A DNA stretch of 64,000 nt from an uncultured Clostridia bacterium (GTDB lineage: Bacteria > Bacillota > Clostridia > Lachnospirales > CAG-274), in assembly GCA_947591605.1 (NCBI GenBank), contig CANQDF010000002.1, forward strand, positions 1-64,000, read 5' to 3'. Position numbers and translations under genes: made by a program. The notes beneath the pieces were generated by a model. The model was not told where the DNA came from. It saw nothing but the letters and a program-made list of their open reading frames with translations, and ran no database searches. Below are positions 1-7,911 of this stretch, in pieces; position 1 is the stretch's first letter, and each line of letters begins with the position of its first letter.

Positions 1-349
1 AATTTTTGAAAGCTTGCAGCTCTTTTTCTGCTGACTTACTTTGCTTTTTTTGAACTCCGATAACATTGAATTTATCGGCGTTCTAAACGCTGAACTATTG
101 TTGAAAAAATAAATTTGCCGAAAAACCTGCGCTCCGACTCTTTTTTTACAAAAAAGAGTATCTCCGCTTGTTTTTCTGCCCGTAAACGCTTCGCTACTAA
201 ATTTATTTTTTCTATGAACTAATCAGCGTTTTTGAATTGATTGGGATTTGAGTATTTGTTCTTTTCCGATTATTCAGTTTTCAATGTTCGCCTCTTTGCC
301 GAGCTGCGCCTTTTTGCGCCCTATGCTCAGCCGCTCTCTTTGCGACAGC
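1..349 (-). ncRNA. 5' leader of an rRNA operon (gene itself lies beyond the left edge)
   Basis: Reading the minus strand away from the promoter at 384-356, this stretch has no convincing gene. It carries the motif TTGAAAACTGAATAA (minus strand, 284-270), typical of Firmicutes pre-rRNA leaders and spacers. It also contains several short stems, for example CCGATA/TATCGG around 56-79 and GCGTT/AACGC just beside it, that look like processing stalks. I infer that 16S rRNA starts just left of base 1. The apparent plus-strand open frame from 241 crosses this region and is not used. Confidence 0.6.
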
Positions 350-355
350 TTAATT

Positions 356-384
356 ATATTATCACAATAAGCGCCGCTTGTCAA
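356..384 (-). promoter_or_regulatory. Strong sigma-A promoter of the leftward rRNA operon
   Basis: On the minus strand the -35 box TTGACA (384-379) and the -10 box TAATAT (361-356) are separated by exactly 17 bases. Transcription would start near 349 and run out of the window. The promoter and the leader motif downstream of it together point to a ribosomal RNA operon. Confidence 0.75.
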
Positions 385-564
385 GTACTTTTTTTAATTT
401 TTTATCACGACTGTGACGAATTTTATTTTAACATAGCTTTTTCGTCCTGTCAATTGCTTTTTAAGCCTTTTTGCAAACTTTTTTCGGCAATATACAAAAA
501 CGGTTTCGGCAGCCAGAGCTGTATTATAATGAATATTATTTCATATAATGTGCAAACTGTATAT

Positions 565-1002
565 ATGATGATAAAAAGAGGATTTATTTACGGAATTACG
601 GGATTGTTTTTTGAAGTAATATGGACAGGGCTGTGCTCGCTTTTTCACGGCGATCTCAGCCTTGCATCTCACACAGCGCTCATAATGCTGCCCATATACG
701 GCCTTGTGGTATTTATGGAGCCCATGTTCTTTACCCTTACAAGCCTTGGCATAAACCCGTTTTTAAGGGGCATATACTATGCGGCGCTGATTTTTGCCTG
801 CGAATATTTTTCTGGCAAGCTGCTCGGTCTGTTTAACCTGTGCCCGTGGAGGTACAGCGGCATTTACAGCATAGACGGTCTTGTAAGGCTTGATTACGCT
901 CCCCTTTGGTTTACGGCGGGGCTGGTCTACGAAAAAATATACCTTGTGTTTTTTGAAAAGGGAAAACCGGTGTTTTTTTCTCCCAAAAGCAAAAAAGCAT
1001 AG
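565..1002 (+). CDS. Putative multi-pass membrane protein, ABC_trans_CmpB-like
   Basis: About 145 residues with four likely membrane helices. It resembles the small integral membrane proteins annotated as putative ABC transporter permease (ABC_trans_CmpB family), whose function is not established. The open frame extends upstream to 241, but that part overlaps the divergent rRNA promoter and leader, so I place the start at one of two adjacent ATGs (565 or 568). No good ribosome-binding site is visible there. A TATAAT-like hexamer lies near 525, so a very short leader is possible. A family-A repeat follows about 80 bases after the stop. Confidence 0.55.
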   Translation: MMIKRGFIYGITGLFFEVIWTGLCSLFHGDLSLASHTALIMLPIYGLVVFMEPMFFTLTSLGINPFLRGIYYAALIFACEYFSGKLLGLFNLCPWRYSGIYSIDGLVRLDYAPLWFTAGLVYEKIYLVFFEKGKPVFFSPKSKKA

Positions 1003-1084
1003 CTCCGAACGTAAAAAACCGTTTTGCCTTTCCGTTTTATTATATTCAACAGATACAAATATGTTACGGTTTATTAAAAAAATT

Positions 1085-1445
1085 GGGGGTGTTGCAAAAC
1101 AACACCCCCTTGAATGAAATGCCAGTCGGCATTTCATTCATTTTTTCACAATGAACAAAGAGCCTCGTGCCTCCCGATGGTCGGCGACTCGCTCTTTTCC
1201 TCGGACGGGCAAAGCTCGTCCTGCGGATATTAGTCTGCGACGCCAAAGTTACTTGAATATATCCTGCAAGCAACCTTATCTAAAATTTTATTTCTTATTG
1301 AATAATTTAGTTTTGCGACAGCCCCAATTATATTTAATTAGTCTGCGACGCCAAAGTTACTTGAATATATCCTGCAAGCAACCTTATCTAAAATTTTATT
1401 TCTTATTGAATAATTTAGTTTTGCGACAGCCCCAATTATATTTAA
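1085..1445 (+). repeat. Family-A intergenic hairpin repeat, copy A1
   Basis: Starts with hairpin GGGGGTGTTG/CAACACCCCC (1085-1109). A second hairpin follows (1111-1140, arms TGAATGAAATGCC/GGCATTTCATTCA) and six T, forming an intrinsic terminator for the gene ending at 1002. After this comes the shared family-A body (GAGCCTCGTGCC..., TCCTCGGACGGG..., ending in TTTTGCGACAGCC). Related copies lie near 22.9, 33.0, 34.3, 37.1 and 43.3 kb. Small open frames inside are not conserved as proteins. Confidence 0.8.
1230..1445. repeat. 108-bp tandem duplication of the A1 tail
   Basis: Bases 1230-1337 and 1338-1445 are the same 108-base unit repeated head to tail with essentially no divergence. The unit corresponds to the end of the family-A repeat. 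The other copies have this tail only once. Confidence 0.9.
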
Positions 1446-1467
1446 AAGGATAATATTAGACCAATGA

Positions 1468-2460
1468 TTACACAAGATTTTCCTTAAAAAAGCTCTCGAG
1501 CTTATCAAAAGGTATGGCATTTTTTCCGCCTCCGTCATACAAATCGGTATGGACGGCATCGGGTATTATCATAAGCTCCTTGTTATCCGCATAAGGATTA
1601 TCCTTTACAATTGCGGCATAGGCATCCCTGCCGAAGTAACAGGAGTGAGCCTTTTCCCCATGTATTATGAGCACTGCGCTGCGTATCTCGTTTGCATAGC
1701 ATAAAATAGGCTGATTTAAAAACGACATACAGCCTATCTTGTTCCAACCGTCGTTGGAATTAAGCGACCTTGGATGGTATCCTCTGGGTGTTTTGTAATA
1801 GTCGTAATAATCCTTTACAAAGAAGGGCGCATCCTCGGGCAGTGGATCAACAACACCGCCGCCCGGCTCATAGCTGCCGTTTTTGTAATCTTTGATGCGC
1901 TGCGCATTAAGCGCCCTGCGTGCCTCATAGCGTGCATCGGCATTGTCGTCGGCGTCAAAATATCCTTTTGCGTTCACACGGCTCATATCGTACATTGTGG
2001 AGGCTGCCGCAGCCTTTATGCGTGTATCGAGTGCAGCTGCATTGAGCGCCATTCCGCCCCAGCCGCATATGCCTATTATGCCTATCTTCTCGGGGTCGAT
2101 ATTTTCCTGCACGGAGAGGAAGTCCACAGCCGCCTGAAAGTCCTCCGTGTTTATATCGGGAGATGCCATATATCTTGGCTGTCCGCCGCTCTCGCCCGTA
2201 AACGACGGATCAAAGGCTATGGCTGCAAAGCCCCTCTCCGCCATGGTCTGTGCATACAGCCCCGCCGCCTGCTCCTTTACTGCGCCGAAGGGACCGCATA
2301 CGGCAATTGCCGCAAGCTTACCCTCCGCATTGACGGGTGTATACATATCTGCGGCAAGCGTAATGCCGTATCTGTTTACAAAGGTTACCTTTTTATGCTC
2401 CGTCTTTTTGCTCTTTGGAAATGTTTTGTCCCATTCCTGTGTCAATTTAAGTTCTTCCAT
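1468..2460 (-). CDS. Alpha/beta hydrolase, dienelactone-hydrolase-like
   Basis: 330 residues with an alpha/beta-hydrolase core. The nucleophile elbow reads GICGWGG, so the residue in the nucleophile position is cysteine, as in dienelactone hydrolases and YcjY-like proteins, rather than serine. A catalytic histidine candidate sits in PDAVHTD near the C-terminus. No signal peptide, so cytoplasmic. Start ATG at 2460 is preceded by an AAGGACG-type site. It is the second gene of a two-gene unit with the small ORF at 2476-2697, divergent from a LysR regulator that probably controls it. Substrate unknown. Confidence 0.8.
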   Translation of the reverse strand: MEELKLTQEWDKTFPKSKKTEHKKVTFVNRYGITLAADMYTPVNAEGKLAAIAVCGPFGAVKEQAAGLYAQTMAERGFAAIAFDPSFTGESGGQPRYMASPDINTEDFQAAVDFLSVQENIDPEKIGIIGICGWGGMALNAAALDTRIKAAAASTMYDMSRVNAKGYFDADDNADARYEARRALNAQRIKDYKNGSYEPGGGVVDPLPEDAPFFVKDYYDYYKTPRGYHPRSLNSNDGWNKIGCMSFLNQPILCYANEIRSAVLIIHGEKAHSCYFGRDAYAAIVKDNPYADNKELMIIPDAVHTDLYDGGGKNAIPFDKLESFFKENLV

Positions 2461-2475
2461 TATAATACCGTCCTT

Positions 2476-2697
2476 TCATTTTTTTAGCTGCCACAGCAGG
2501 AAATCAACAAGATCTACCTTATCCTCGCAGTCGTGGAGCCTGTCAAGCAGAGTACGTTTATAGCCTCTTAACAGCCTTTCCGCCGTATCCGTCATACCGC
2601 CCGACAGCGCTTTTGATATTTCGTCCGACAGCTCGGTGCCGCAGCCCGTTCCCGCAAGACCTTCGAGCCACGCTCCTATATCCCGTTCTCCGTTCAT
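2476..2697 (-). CDS. Small hypothetical protein upstream of the hydrolase
   Basis: 73 residues, mostly helical, no recognised motif; the C-terminus is LLWQLKK. I choose the ATG at 2697 because AGAGGTG lies at the right distance before it. The alternative ATG at 2715 would place that site inside the gene. A promoter-like TATAAT is just upstream (about 2724-2729), with TTGGCG 18 bases further. The stop is 15 bases before the hydrolase start, so the two are cotranscribed and divergent from the LysR gene. Function unknown. Confidence 0.6.
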   Translation of the reverse strand: MNGERDIGAWLEGLAGTGCGTELSDEISKALSGGMTDTAERLLRGYKRTLLDRLHDCEDKVDLVDFLLWQLKK

Positions 2698-2760
2698 TCC
2701 TGCACCTCTTTTCATATTTGATTATACAGCATATATTTTTTATACGCCAATACAAATATT

Positions 2761-2776
2761 TCATATCGTGATATGA
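2761..2776. promoter_or_regulatory. Inverted repeat, likely LysR operator
   Basis: TCATATC-GT-GATATGA is a perfect 7+7 dyad in the divergent promoter region between the LysR gene and the hydrolase unit. It is placed where LysR-type regulators usually bind to control themselves and the divergent target. Assignment is inference. Confidence 0.55.
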
Positions 2777-2831
2777 ATTTTTTTCAATTCATGGTATAAT
2801 TATATAACAAAAGGCATAAGGGGATGAATTT

Positions 2832-3725
2832 ATGGAGCTAAGGACGCTTAAATATTTTTTGGAAACCGCAAGGGAGGAGAATATGTCAAAAGCTGCGGAA
2901 AGACTGCATGTTTCGCAATCGGCGCTCTCAAAGCAGCTCAAGGGGCTTGAGGCGGAGCTTGGCAAGCCGCTTTTCATACGGCACAGCTTTTCCATGGAGC
3001 TTACGGAGGAGGGCATGCTGCTGAGGAAGCGTGCGGAGGATGTTATATCCCTCACAGACAAAATATCGGCGGAGTTTTCCTCCATGGACGATATAATAGG
3101 CGGCAGCATTTACCTCGGCTGCGCCGAATCGTACCGCATAAAGCACCTTGCAAGGGTCATAAAGCAGTTCAAGCTGCGGTACCCGGATCTTCACTACCAT
3201 ATGACAAGCGGAGATACCGAGCAGGTGACCGAAAAGCTTGACAGAGGCATACTCGACCTTGCCGTTATAGTGGAAAAGCCCGATTACACCAAATACAATG
3301 CAATTAAAATGCCCGAATCCGACAAATGGGGGCTGTTGATGCCCTCCGACTGCCCTATGGCGCAAAAGGAGCATATCACATTTGAGGATCTCAAGGGTCT
3401 GCCGCTTTTCTGCTCCGAGCAGGGCTGGAGGGCGGATCTGCCTGCATGGTGCGGCAGCCGCATGGACGAGCTTAAGCTGGAGGGCTCGTTCAGGCTGGCA
3501 TACAACGGCTCTGTTTTTGTGCGTGAGGGTCTGGGCTATCTGCTCACCTTCGAGCACCTTACCGATAACGGCAGCGGACTTGTATTCCGACCTCTCTACC
3601 CCGCATTGGAAAGCGAAATGTATATCATATGGAAAAAACGCCAGGTTTTTACACCCATAGTGCGCCTTTTTATACAGGAGCTCAGGGACAGGCTCGAGCC
3701 TGCGGACGGCACCGACCAAAAATAA
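2832..3725 (+). CDS. LysR-family transcriptional regulator
   Basis: 297 residues. The N-terminal 60 residues form a typical LysR winged helix-turn-helix (FLETAREENMSKAAERLHVSQ...LSKQLKGLEAELG). The rest is a periplasmic-binding-protein-like effector domain. It is divergent from the hydrolase unit across a 135-base spacer with a dyad (2761-2776), the classical arrangement for LysR control of a neighbouring enzyme. Start ATG at 2832 has an AAGGGGATGA site. It is followed by hisS in the same direction after 88 bases without a clear terminator. Effector unknown. Confidence 0.9.
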   Translation: MELRTLKYFLETAREENMSKAAERLHVSQSALSKQLKGLEAELGKPLFIRHSFSMELTEEGMLLRKRAEDVISLTDKISAEFSSMDDIIGGSIYLGCAESYRIKHLARVIKQFKLRYPDLHYHMTSGDTEQVTEKLDRGILDLAVIVEKPDYTKYNAIKMPESDKWGLLMPSDCPMAQKEHITFEDLKGLPLFCSEQGWRADLPAWCGSRMDELKLEGSFRLAYNGSVFVREGLGYLLTFEHLTDNGSGLVFRPLYPALESEMYIIWKKRQVFTPIVRLFIQELRDRLEPADGTDQK

Positions 3726-3813
3726 ACCCGATACGGCAAAAAATAATTGCAAAAATTTACATATGGGGTTATTATATAATAGGAACAGAGTTGAAATATA
3801 AAGGAGAACAAAA

Positions 3814-5127
3814 ATGTCACAGGGAAAAACAAAACCGAGGATAATGCCCGGCTTTATGGAGCTGCTGCCCTCGGAGCAGATATTATTTAACAAAATGTAT
3901 GATACCATACGTGAGGTTTACGAGAGCTTTGGCTTTATGCCGCTTGATACGCCTGTGCTGGAGCTTTCGGAGGTGCTGCTGGCAAAGGCGGGCGGCGAAA
4001 CGGAAAAGCAGATATACCGCTTTACAAAAGGCGATACCGATATGGCTATGCGCTTTGACCTGACGGTACCCCTTGCAAGATATGTTGCGCAGCATGCGGG
4101 CGAGCTTACCTTCCCCTTCAAGAGATACCAGATGAGCAAGGTATACAGGGGGGAACGTCCTCAGAAGGGCAGATTCAGAGAGTTTTATCAGTGCGATATA
4201 GACATCATAGGCAGCGAGGAGCTTGACCTTGTATACGATGCCGAGATACCCGCAATAATCTACAATATATTTAAAAAGCTGGACTTTGGCAAGTTTACAA
4301 TAAGGCTTAACAACCGCAAGGTGCTTAACGGCTTTTTTGACAGCCTTGACCTTGGCGGCAGCATATCCGACATACTGCGCATTATAGACAAGATGGAAAA
4401 GATAGGCACCTCAAACGTACTCTCGGAGCTTAAGGCGCTTGGCATAGACGAGGACAGATCGGATAAAATACTTAAATTTATCACATCGGACGGCAATACG
4501 GATGCAAAGCTTACACGCCTTAAAACGCTCGGCATAGACAGCGAGGTGTTTAACGAGGGTATAGCGGAGCTTGAACAGGTTGCCGAATATATGCGTATGT
4601 TTGGCATAGACGAGGATTATTTTGAAATCGACCTGACCATAGCAAGAGGGCTTGACTATTACACGGGCACCGTCTACGAAACCGTACTTGACGAACACAG
4701 GGAGTTTGGCAGCGTTTGCTCGGGCGGACGCTATGACGACCTCACGGGCTACTACACAAGCAAAAAAATGCCCGGCATAGGCATATCCATAGGTCTTACA
4801 AGGCTGTTTTCTCAGCTTAAGGAGTCGGGGCTTATCGCCTCGCAAAAAAAGAGCCTTGTAAAGGCGCTTATAGCACCCATGCAGTGCAGCAGCGCATATG
4901 CGCTCAGGGCAGCCGACATGCTGCGCAGCTCGGGCATACCCACGGAGGTCTATTATGCGGACAAGGGCTTTAAGCACAAAATGAAGTATGCGGATAAGCT
5001 CGGCATACCCTATGTTGTCATAATAGGCACCGATGAGGAGGCGGCAGGCACAGTCACCGTCAAGGATATGGCTGCCGGAGAGCAAACCACGGTAAGCATA
5101 GAAAACATAACCAAAGTTATCAGATAA
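3814..5127 (+). CDS. hisS: Histidyl-tRNA synthetase
   Basis: 437 residues, normal length for bacterial HisRS. Charges tRNA-His with histidine in the cytoplasm. Class II core: motif 2 around FREFYQCDIDIIG, the histidine-specific segment GLDYYTGTVYE, and motif 3 GIGISIGLTRL. The C-terminal anticodon-binding domain follows (KALIAPMQ..., residues about 345-437). Start ATG has AAGGAG eight bases upstream. aspS follows 13 bases after the stop, the usual hisS-aspS pair. A TTGCAA...TATTAT promoter-like pair is present in the 88-base spacer before it. Confidence 0.97.
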   Translation: MSQGKTKPRIMPGFMELLPSEQILFNKMYDTIREVYESFGFMPLDTPVLELSEVLLAKAGGETEKQIYRFTKGDTDMAMRFDLTVPLARYVAQHAGELTFPFKRYQMSKVYRGERPQKGRFREFYQCDIDIIGSEELDLVYDAEIPAIIYNIFKKLDFGKFTIRLNNRKVLNGFFDSLDLGGSISDILRIIDKMEKIGTSNVLSELKALGIDEDRSDKILKFITSDGNTDAKLTRLKTLGIDSEVFNEGIAELEQVAEYMRMFGIDEDYFEIDLTIARGLDYYTGTVYETVLDEHREFGSVCSGGRYDDLTGYYTSKKMPGIGISIGLTRLFSQLKESGLIASQKKSLVKALIAPMQCSSAYALRAADMLRSSGIPTEVYYADKGFKHKMKYADKLGIPYVVIIGTDEEAAGTVTVKDMAAGEQTTVSIENITKVIR

Positions 5128-5140
5128 AGGAGATCATACA

Positions 5141-6922
5141 ATGGGAGAATTTATGACAGGCCTTAAACGCAGCTGCTACTGCGGCGAGGTAGGCGAAGGC
5201 ATGATAGGCAAGGAGATAACCCTTATGGGCTGGGTCAGCAGGAAAAGGGTATTCAGTCATTTTTCGTTTATACTGCTGCGTGACCGCACGGGCATAGTAC
5301 AGGTGGTCGTTGACGCCGACAACTCGCCCGAGGACGTGGTAAAAAAGGACAAGGAGATAAAAAGCGAGTATGTAATTGCCGTAAAGGGCAAGGTACAGGC
5401 AAGGACTGAGGAAAACATAAACGACAAGATGGCAACGGGCAGAGTGGAGGTAACGGTTGACGAGCTGAGGATATTGTCCGAGTCCGAAACACCTCCTTTC
5501 CAGGTCGAGGAGAGAGTGGATGTTTCCACCGAGCTCAGGCTCAAATACCGCTATCTTGACCTCAGGCGCCCCAATGTTGCCAAAAACATAATTATGCGCC
5601 ACAAGGCAGCCCGGATAATAAGGACCTTTTTAAGCGACGAGGGCTTTATAGAGATAGAAACGCCAATGCTCACAAAGTCCACACCCGAGGGCGCAAGGGA
5701 CTACCTTGTGCCAAGCCGTGTACACCCCGGCAATTTCTATGCGCTGCCCCAAAGCCCTCAGCTTTTTAAGCAGCTTTTGATGGTATCGGGCTTTGACCGC
5801 TATTTCCAAATAGCAAAGTGTTTCCGTGACGAGGATCTGCGTGCGGACAGGCAGCCCGAGTTTACGCAGATAGACATGGAGCTTTCCTTTGTCGATACCG
5901 AGGATATACTTGACATAAACGAGAGGCTCATAAAAAAGGTATTTAAGGAGATAAAGGGCATAGATATACCTACGCCTTTTGAGAGAATGCCATGGATAGA
6001 GGCTATGGAGCGTTTCGGCTCCGATAAGCCCGATGTACGCTTTGGCATGGAGCTTAAAAACATTACCGACCTTGTGGACGGCAGCGAGTTTGGAGTATTC
6101 CAAAACGCAATAGACGCAGGCGGCTCGGTAAGGGGCATAAATGCGGAGGGCTTGGGCTCTCTGCCGCGCAAGCAGCTCGACAAGCTGGTTGAGCTTGCAA
6201 AAACCTACGGCGCAAAGGGTCTTGCTTGGATAGTTGTAAACGAGGGCGGATATAAGACCACCATATCAAAGTTTTTTGACGATGACAAAATTTCGGAGAT
6301 AGCCGCCCGTTTTGAGGCAAAGGCAGGCGACCTTATACTCATCTGTGCGGATAAAAACAAGGTGGTTTATGACGCACTGGGCGCACTCAGGCTTGACTGC
6401 GCAAAGCGTCTGGAGCTTATCAAGGACGACGATTACCGCTTCCTTTGGGTAACAGAGTTCCCTATGCTTGAATACAGCGAAGAGGAGCAGCGCTACGTTG
6501 CCGTGCATCATCCGTTTACCGCACCTATGGACGAGGATCTGCAGTATCTTGACACCGACCCCGGCAGAGTGCGTGCAAAGGCATACGATATGGTGCTTAA
6601 CGGCTGCGAGCTTGGCGGCGGCAGCATAAGGATACACAGGCAGGATATACAGAGCAAAATGTTTGAGCTTTTGGGCTTTACGCCGGAGGACGCACAGGAG
6701 AGGTTCGGCTTTTTGCTGGATGCCTTTAAATACGGCGCACCTCCTCACGGAGGCTTGGCGTTTGGCTTTGACAGGATGATAATGCTGCTCTCCGGTGCGG
6801 ACAGCATAAGGGATGTTATGGCATTCCCAAAGGTCAAGGATGCAAGCTGCCTGCTTACCGATGCACCTAATGTTGTGGAACAAAAGCAGCTTGACGAGCT
6901 TGGAATAAGCATAAAAGAGTAA
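5141..6922 (+). CDS. aspS: Aspartyl-tRNA synthetase
   Basis: 593 residues, the length of bacterial-type AspRS with the GAD insertion domain. N-terminal OB-fold anticodon-binding domain (GWVSRKRVFSHFSFILLRDRTG). The catalytic core contains LPQSPQLFKQLLM, FRDEDLRADRQPEFTQIDME (motif 2) and the C-terminal GLAFGFDRMIMLL (motif 3). Cotranscribed with hisS; start ATG with AAAGGAG. Whether it is discriminating or non-discriminating cannot be decided here. A hairpin repeat of family B begins about 30 bases after the stop and may terminate the operon. Confidence 0.97.
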   Translation: MGEFMTGLKRSCYCGEVGEGMIGKEITLMGWVSRKRVFSHFSFILLRDRTGIVQVVVDADNSPEDVVKKDKEIKSEYVIAVKGKVQARTEENINDKMATGRVEVTVDELRILSESETPPFQVEERVDVSTELRLKYRYLDLRRPNVAKNIIMRHKAARIIRTFLSDEGFIEIETPMLTKSTPEGARDYLVPSRVHPGNFYALPQSPQLFKQLLMVSGFDRYFQIAKCFRDEDLRADRQPEFTQIDMELSFVDTEDILDINERLIKKVFKEIKGIDIPTPFERMPWIEAMERFGSDKPDVRFGMELKNITDLVDGSEFGVFQNAIDAGGSVRGINAEGLGSLPRKQLDKLVELAKTYGAKGLAWIVVNEGGYKTTISKFFDDDKISEIAARFEAKAGDLILICADKNKVVYDALGALRLDCAKRLELIKDDDYRFLWVTEFPMLEYSEEEQRYVAVHHPFTAPMDEDLQYLDTDPGRVRAKAYDMVLNGCELGGGSIRIHRQDIQSKMFELLGFTPEDAQERFGFLLDAFKYGAPPHGGLAFGFDRMIMLLSGADSIRDVMAFPKVKDASCLLTDAPNVVEQKQLDELGISIKE

Positions 6923-6951
6923 ATTATTTTGTACCTTAATATGATTAAGCT

Positions 6952-7395
6952 ATGCGTGGTTTTTAAAAAACCGCAAAAAATAAAGTGCAGTGCCCTGCTT
7001 ACGGTTTTTCAAGCTTAAAAGCTTGGGGAATTTATTGTTACTTTTCCCCGGGAAAAGTAAGCACAGAGGAACTTACGGGCATAGCCCGTAAGCGAACAGG
7101 GTACCCCTGTTCGTTCCACTGAGCGCCACGATTTCGATGCGCGGGGCACGGCTTAAAAGAATTTTTGCCTGCGGCAAAAACGCCCTGCGGGCGCCCGATT
7201 ACTTTTTTCGGGTTCACAAGGGGCTCTAAGTACCGCCCCTAAGAACCCCGTCAATATGTACACTTCTAAAAAATATGTTAAACGCCGCCTGTGGGACATA
7301 GGCGGCTACATATTTTTTGAAGTGTTTTTTTTAGCATTCACTTTGAGTTTAGCTTATATGTTGGTTTGCTTTGCAACAAAATGCAGAGTTTAACA
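6952..7395 (+). repeat. Family-B intergenic hairpin repeat, copy B1
   Basis: No gene is visible in this 540-base gap. It opens with a TGCG..GGTTTTT/AAAAACC..GCA hairpin and continues with AAGCTTAAAAGCTT and the palindrome TTACTTTTCCCCGGGAAAAGTAA. Next is a double hairpin (7072-7112), then CTAAGTACCGCCCCTAAG. It ends in a long three-part hairpin (7260-7325). The last part is identical to copy B2 (41.7-42.0 kb) and homologous to the inverted copy B3 (42.5-42.8 kb). The final 70 bases resemble one unit of the 98-bp tandem repeat after B2. Confidence 0.8.
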
Positions 7396-7461
7396 AAAAA
7401 CTTTCACACTTCTTTAATTCTTATATATAAAACCGTATTACAGCTTAGATCCTTTCTTCGG

Positions 7462-7665
7462 TTATTCTTCCTCAAAAATAAACAAATCGTTTGGAGTACA
7501 TTCAAATATCTGGCATAGTGCCTCCATAGTTTCATATCTTATTGACTTGGTTTTGTTGTTAAGCATATTGTTTAAATTTTGATAACTCATACCAAGCTGC
7601 ATAAACAGCCAATATTTAGATTTTTGTTTTTTCTCCAGTAAGCTTAAAACATTTAATTTTACCAT
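7462..7665 (-). CDS. Small XRE/Cro-type transcriptional regulator
   Basis: 67 residues, almost entirely one Cro/C1 helix-turn-helix (KYWLFMQLGMSYQNLNNMLN..., then IRYETMEALCQIFECTPNDL). Start ATG at 7665 is preceded by GGAGG at eight bases. Its upstream region is shared with the divergent stalk-domain gene and contains three CATTA-NN-TAATG-like palindromes (7677-7798), plausible operators for this repressor. More AT-rich than the flanking housekeeping genes, which suggests an acquired accessory block. Confidence 0.85.
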   Translation of the reverse strand: MVKLNVLSLLEKKQKSKYWLFMQLGMSYQNLNNMLNNKTKSIRYETMEALCQIFECTPNDLFIFEEE

Positions 7666-7676
7666 GCAAATGCCTC

Positions 7677-7798
7677 CATTATCTAATGTATTAATATGAT
7701 ATTAATTTATATGTTATGTAAAAATATAGATTATTTCATTAGATGATGAATTTATGGTATAAATTTGCTTGACTATCTTATGTTTTCATTATATAATG
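7677..7798. promoter_or_regulatory. Three palindromic operators and a divergent promoter
   Basis: Palindromes CATTATCTAATG (7677-7688), CATTAGATGATG (7737-7748) and CATTATATAATG (7787-7798) are spaced 60 and 50 bases apart. The rightmost covers the -10 box TATAAT (7792-7797) of a consensus-like rightward promoter with TTGACT at 7769-7774 and a 17-base spacer. The leftmost lies just before the XRE start codon. This is a layout for repression of both genes by the XRE protein (inference). Confidence 0.6.
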
Positions 7799-7911
7799 TA
7801 TACATAGGATAAAAATAAAGCAGGATATTTTATTTGCGTGATAAATACCGACGATATGCTTTATAACTATTAATCCTATGTTTTAAAAAAATATTTAAGG
7901 AGGACAAATTT

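Noticed and set aside
241-564. N-terminal extension of the plus-strand membrane protein to a TTG at 241
   Set aside because: It runs through the divergent rRNA promoter and leader and has no ribosome-binding site; the conserved part begins at 565/568.
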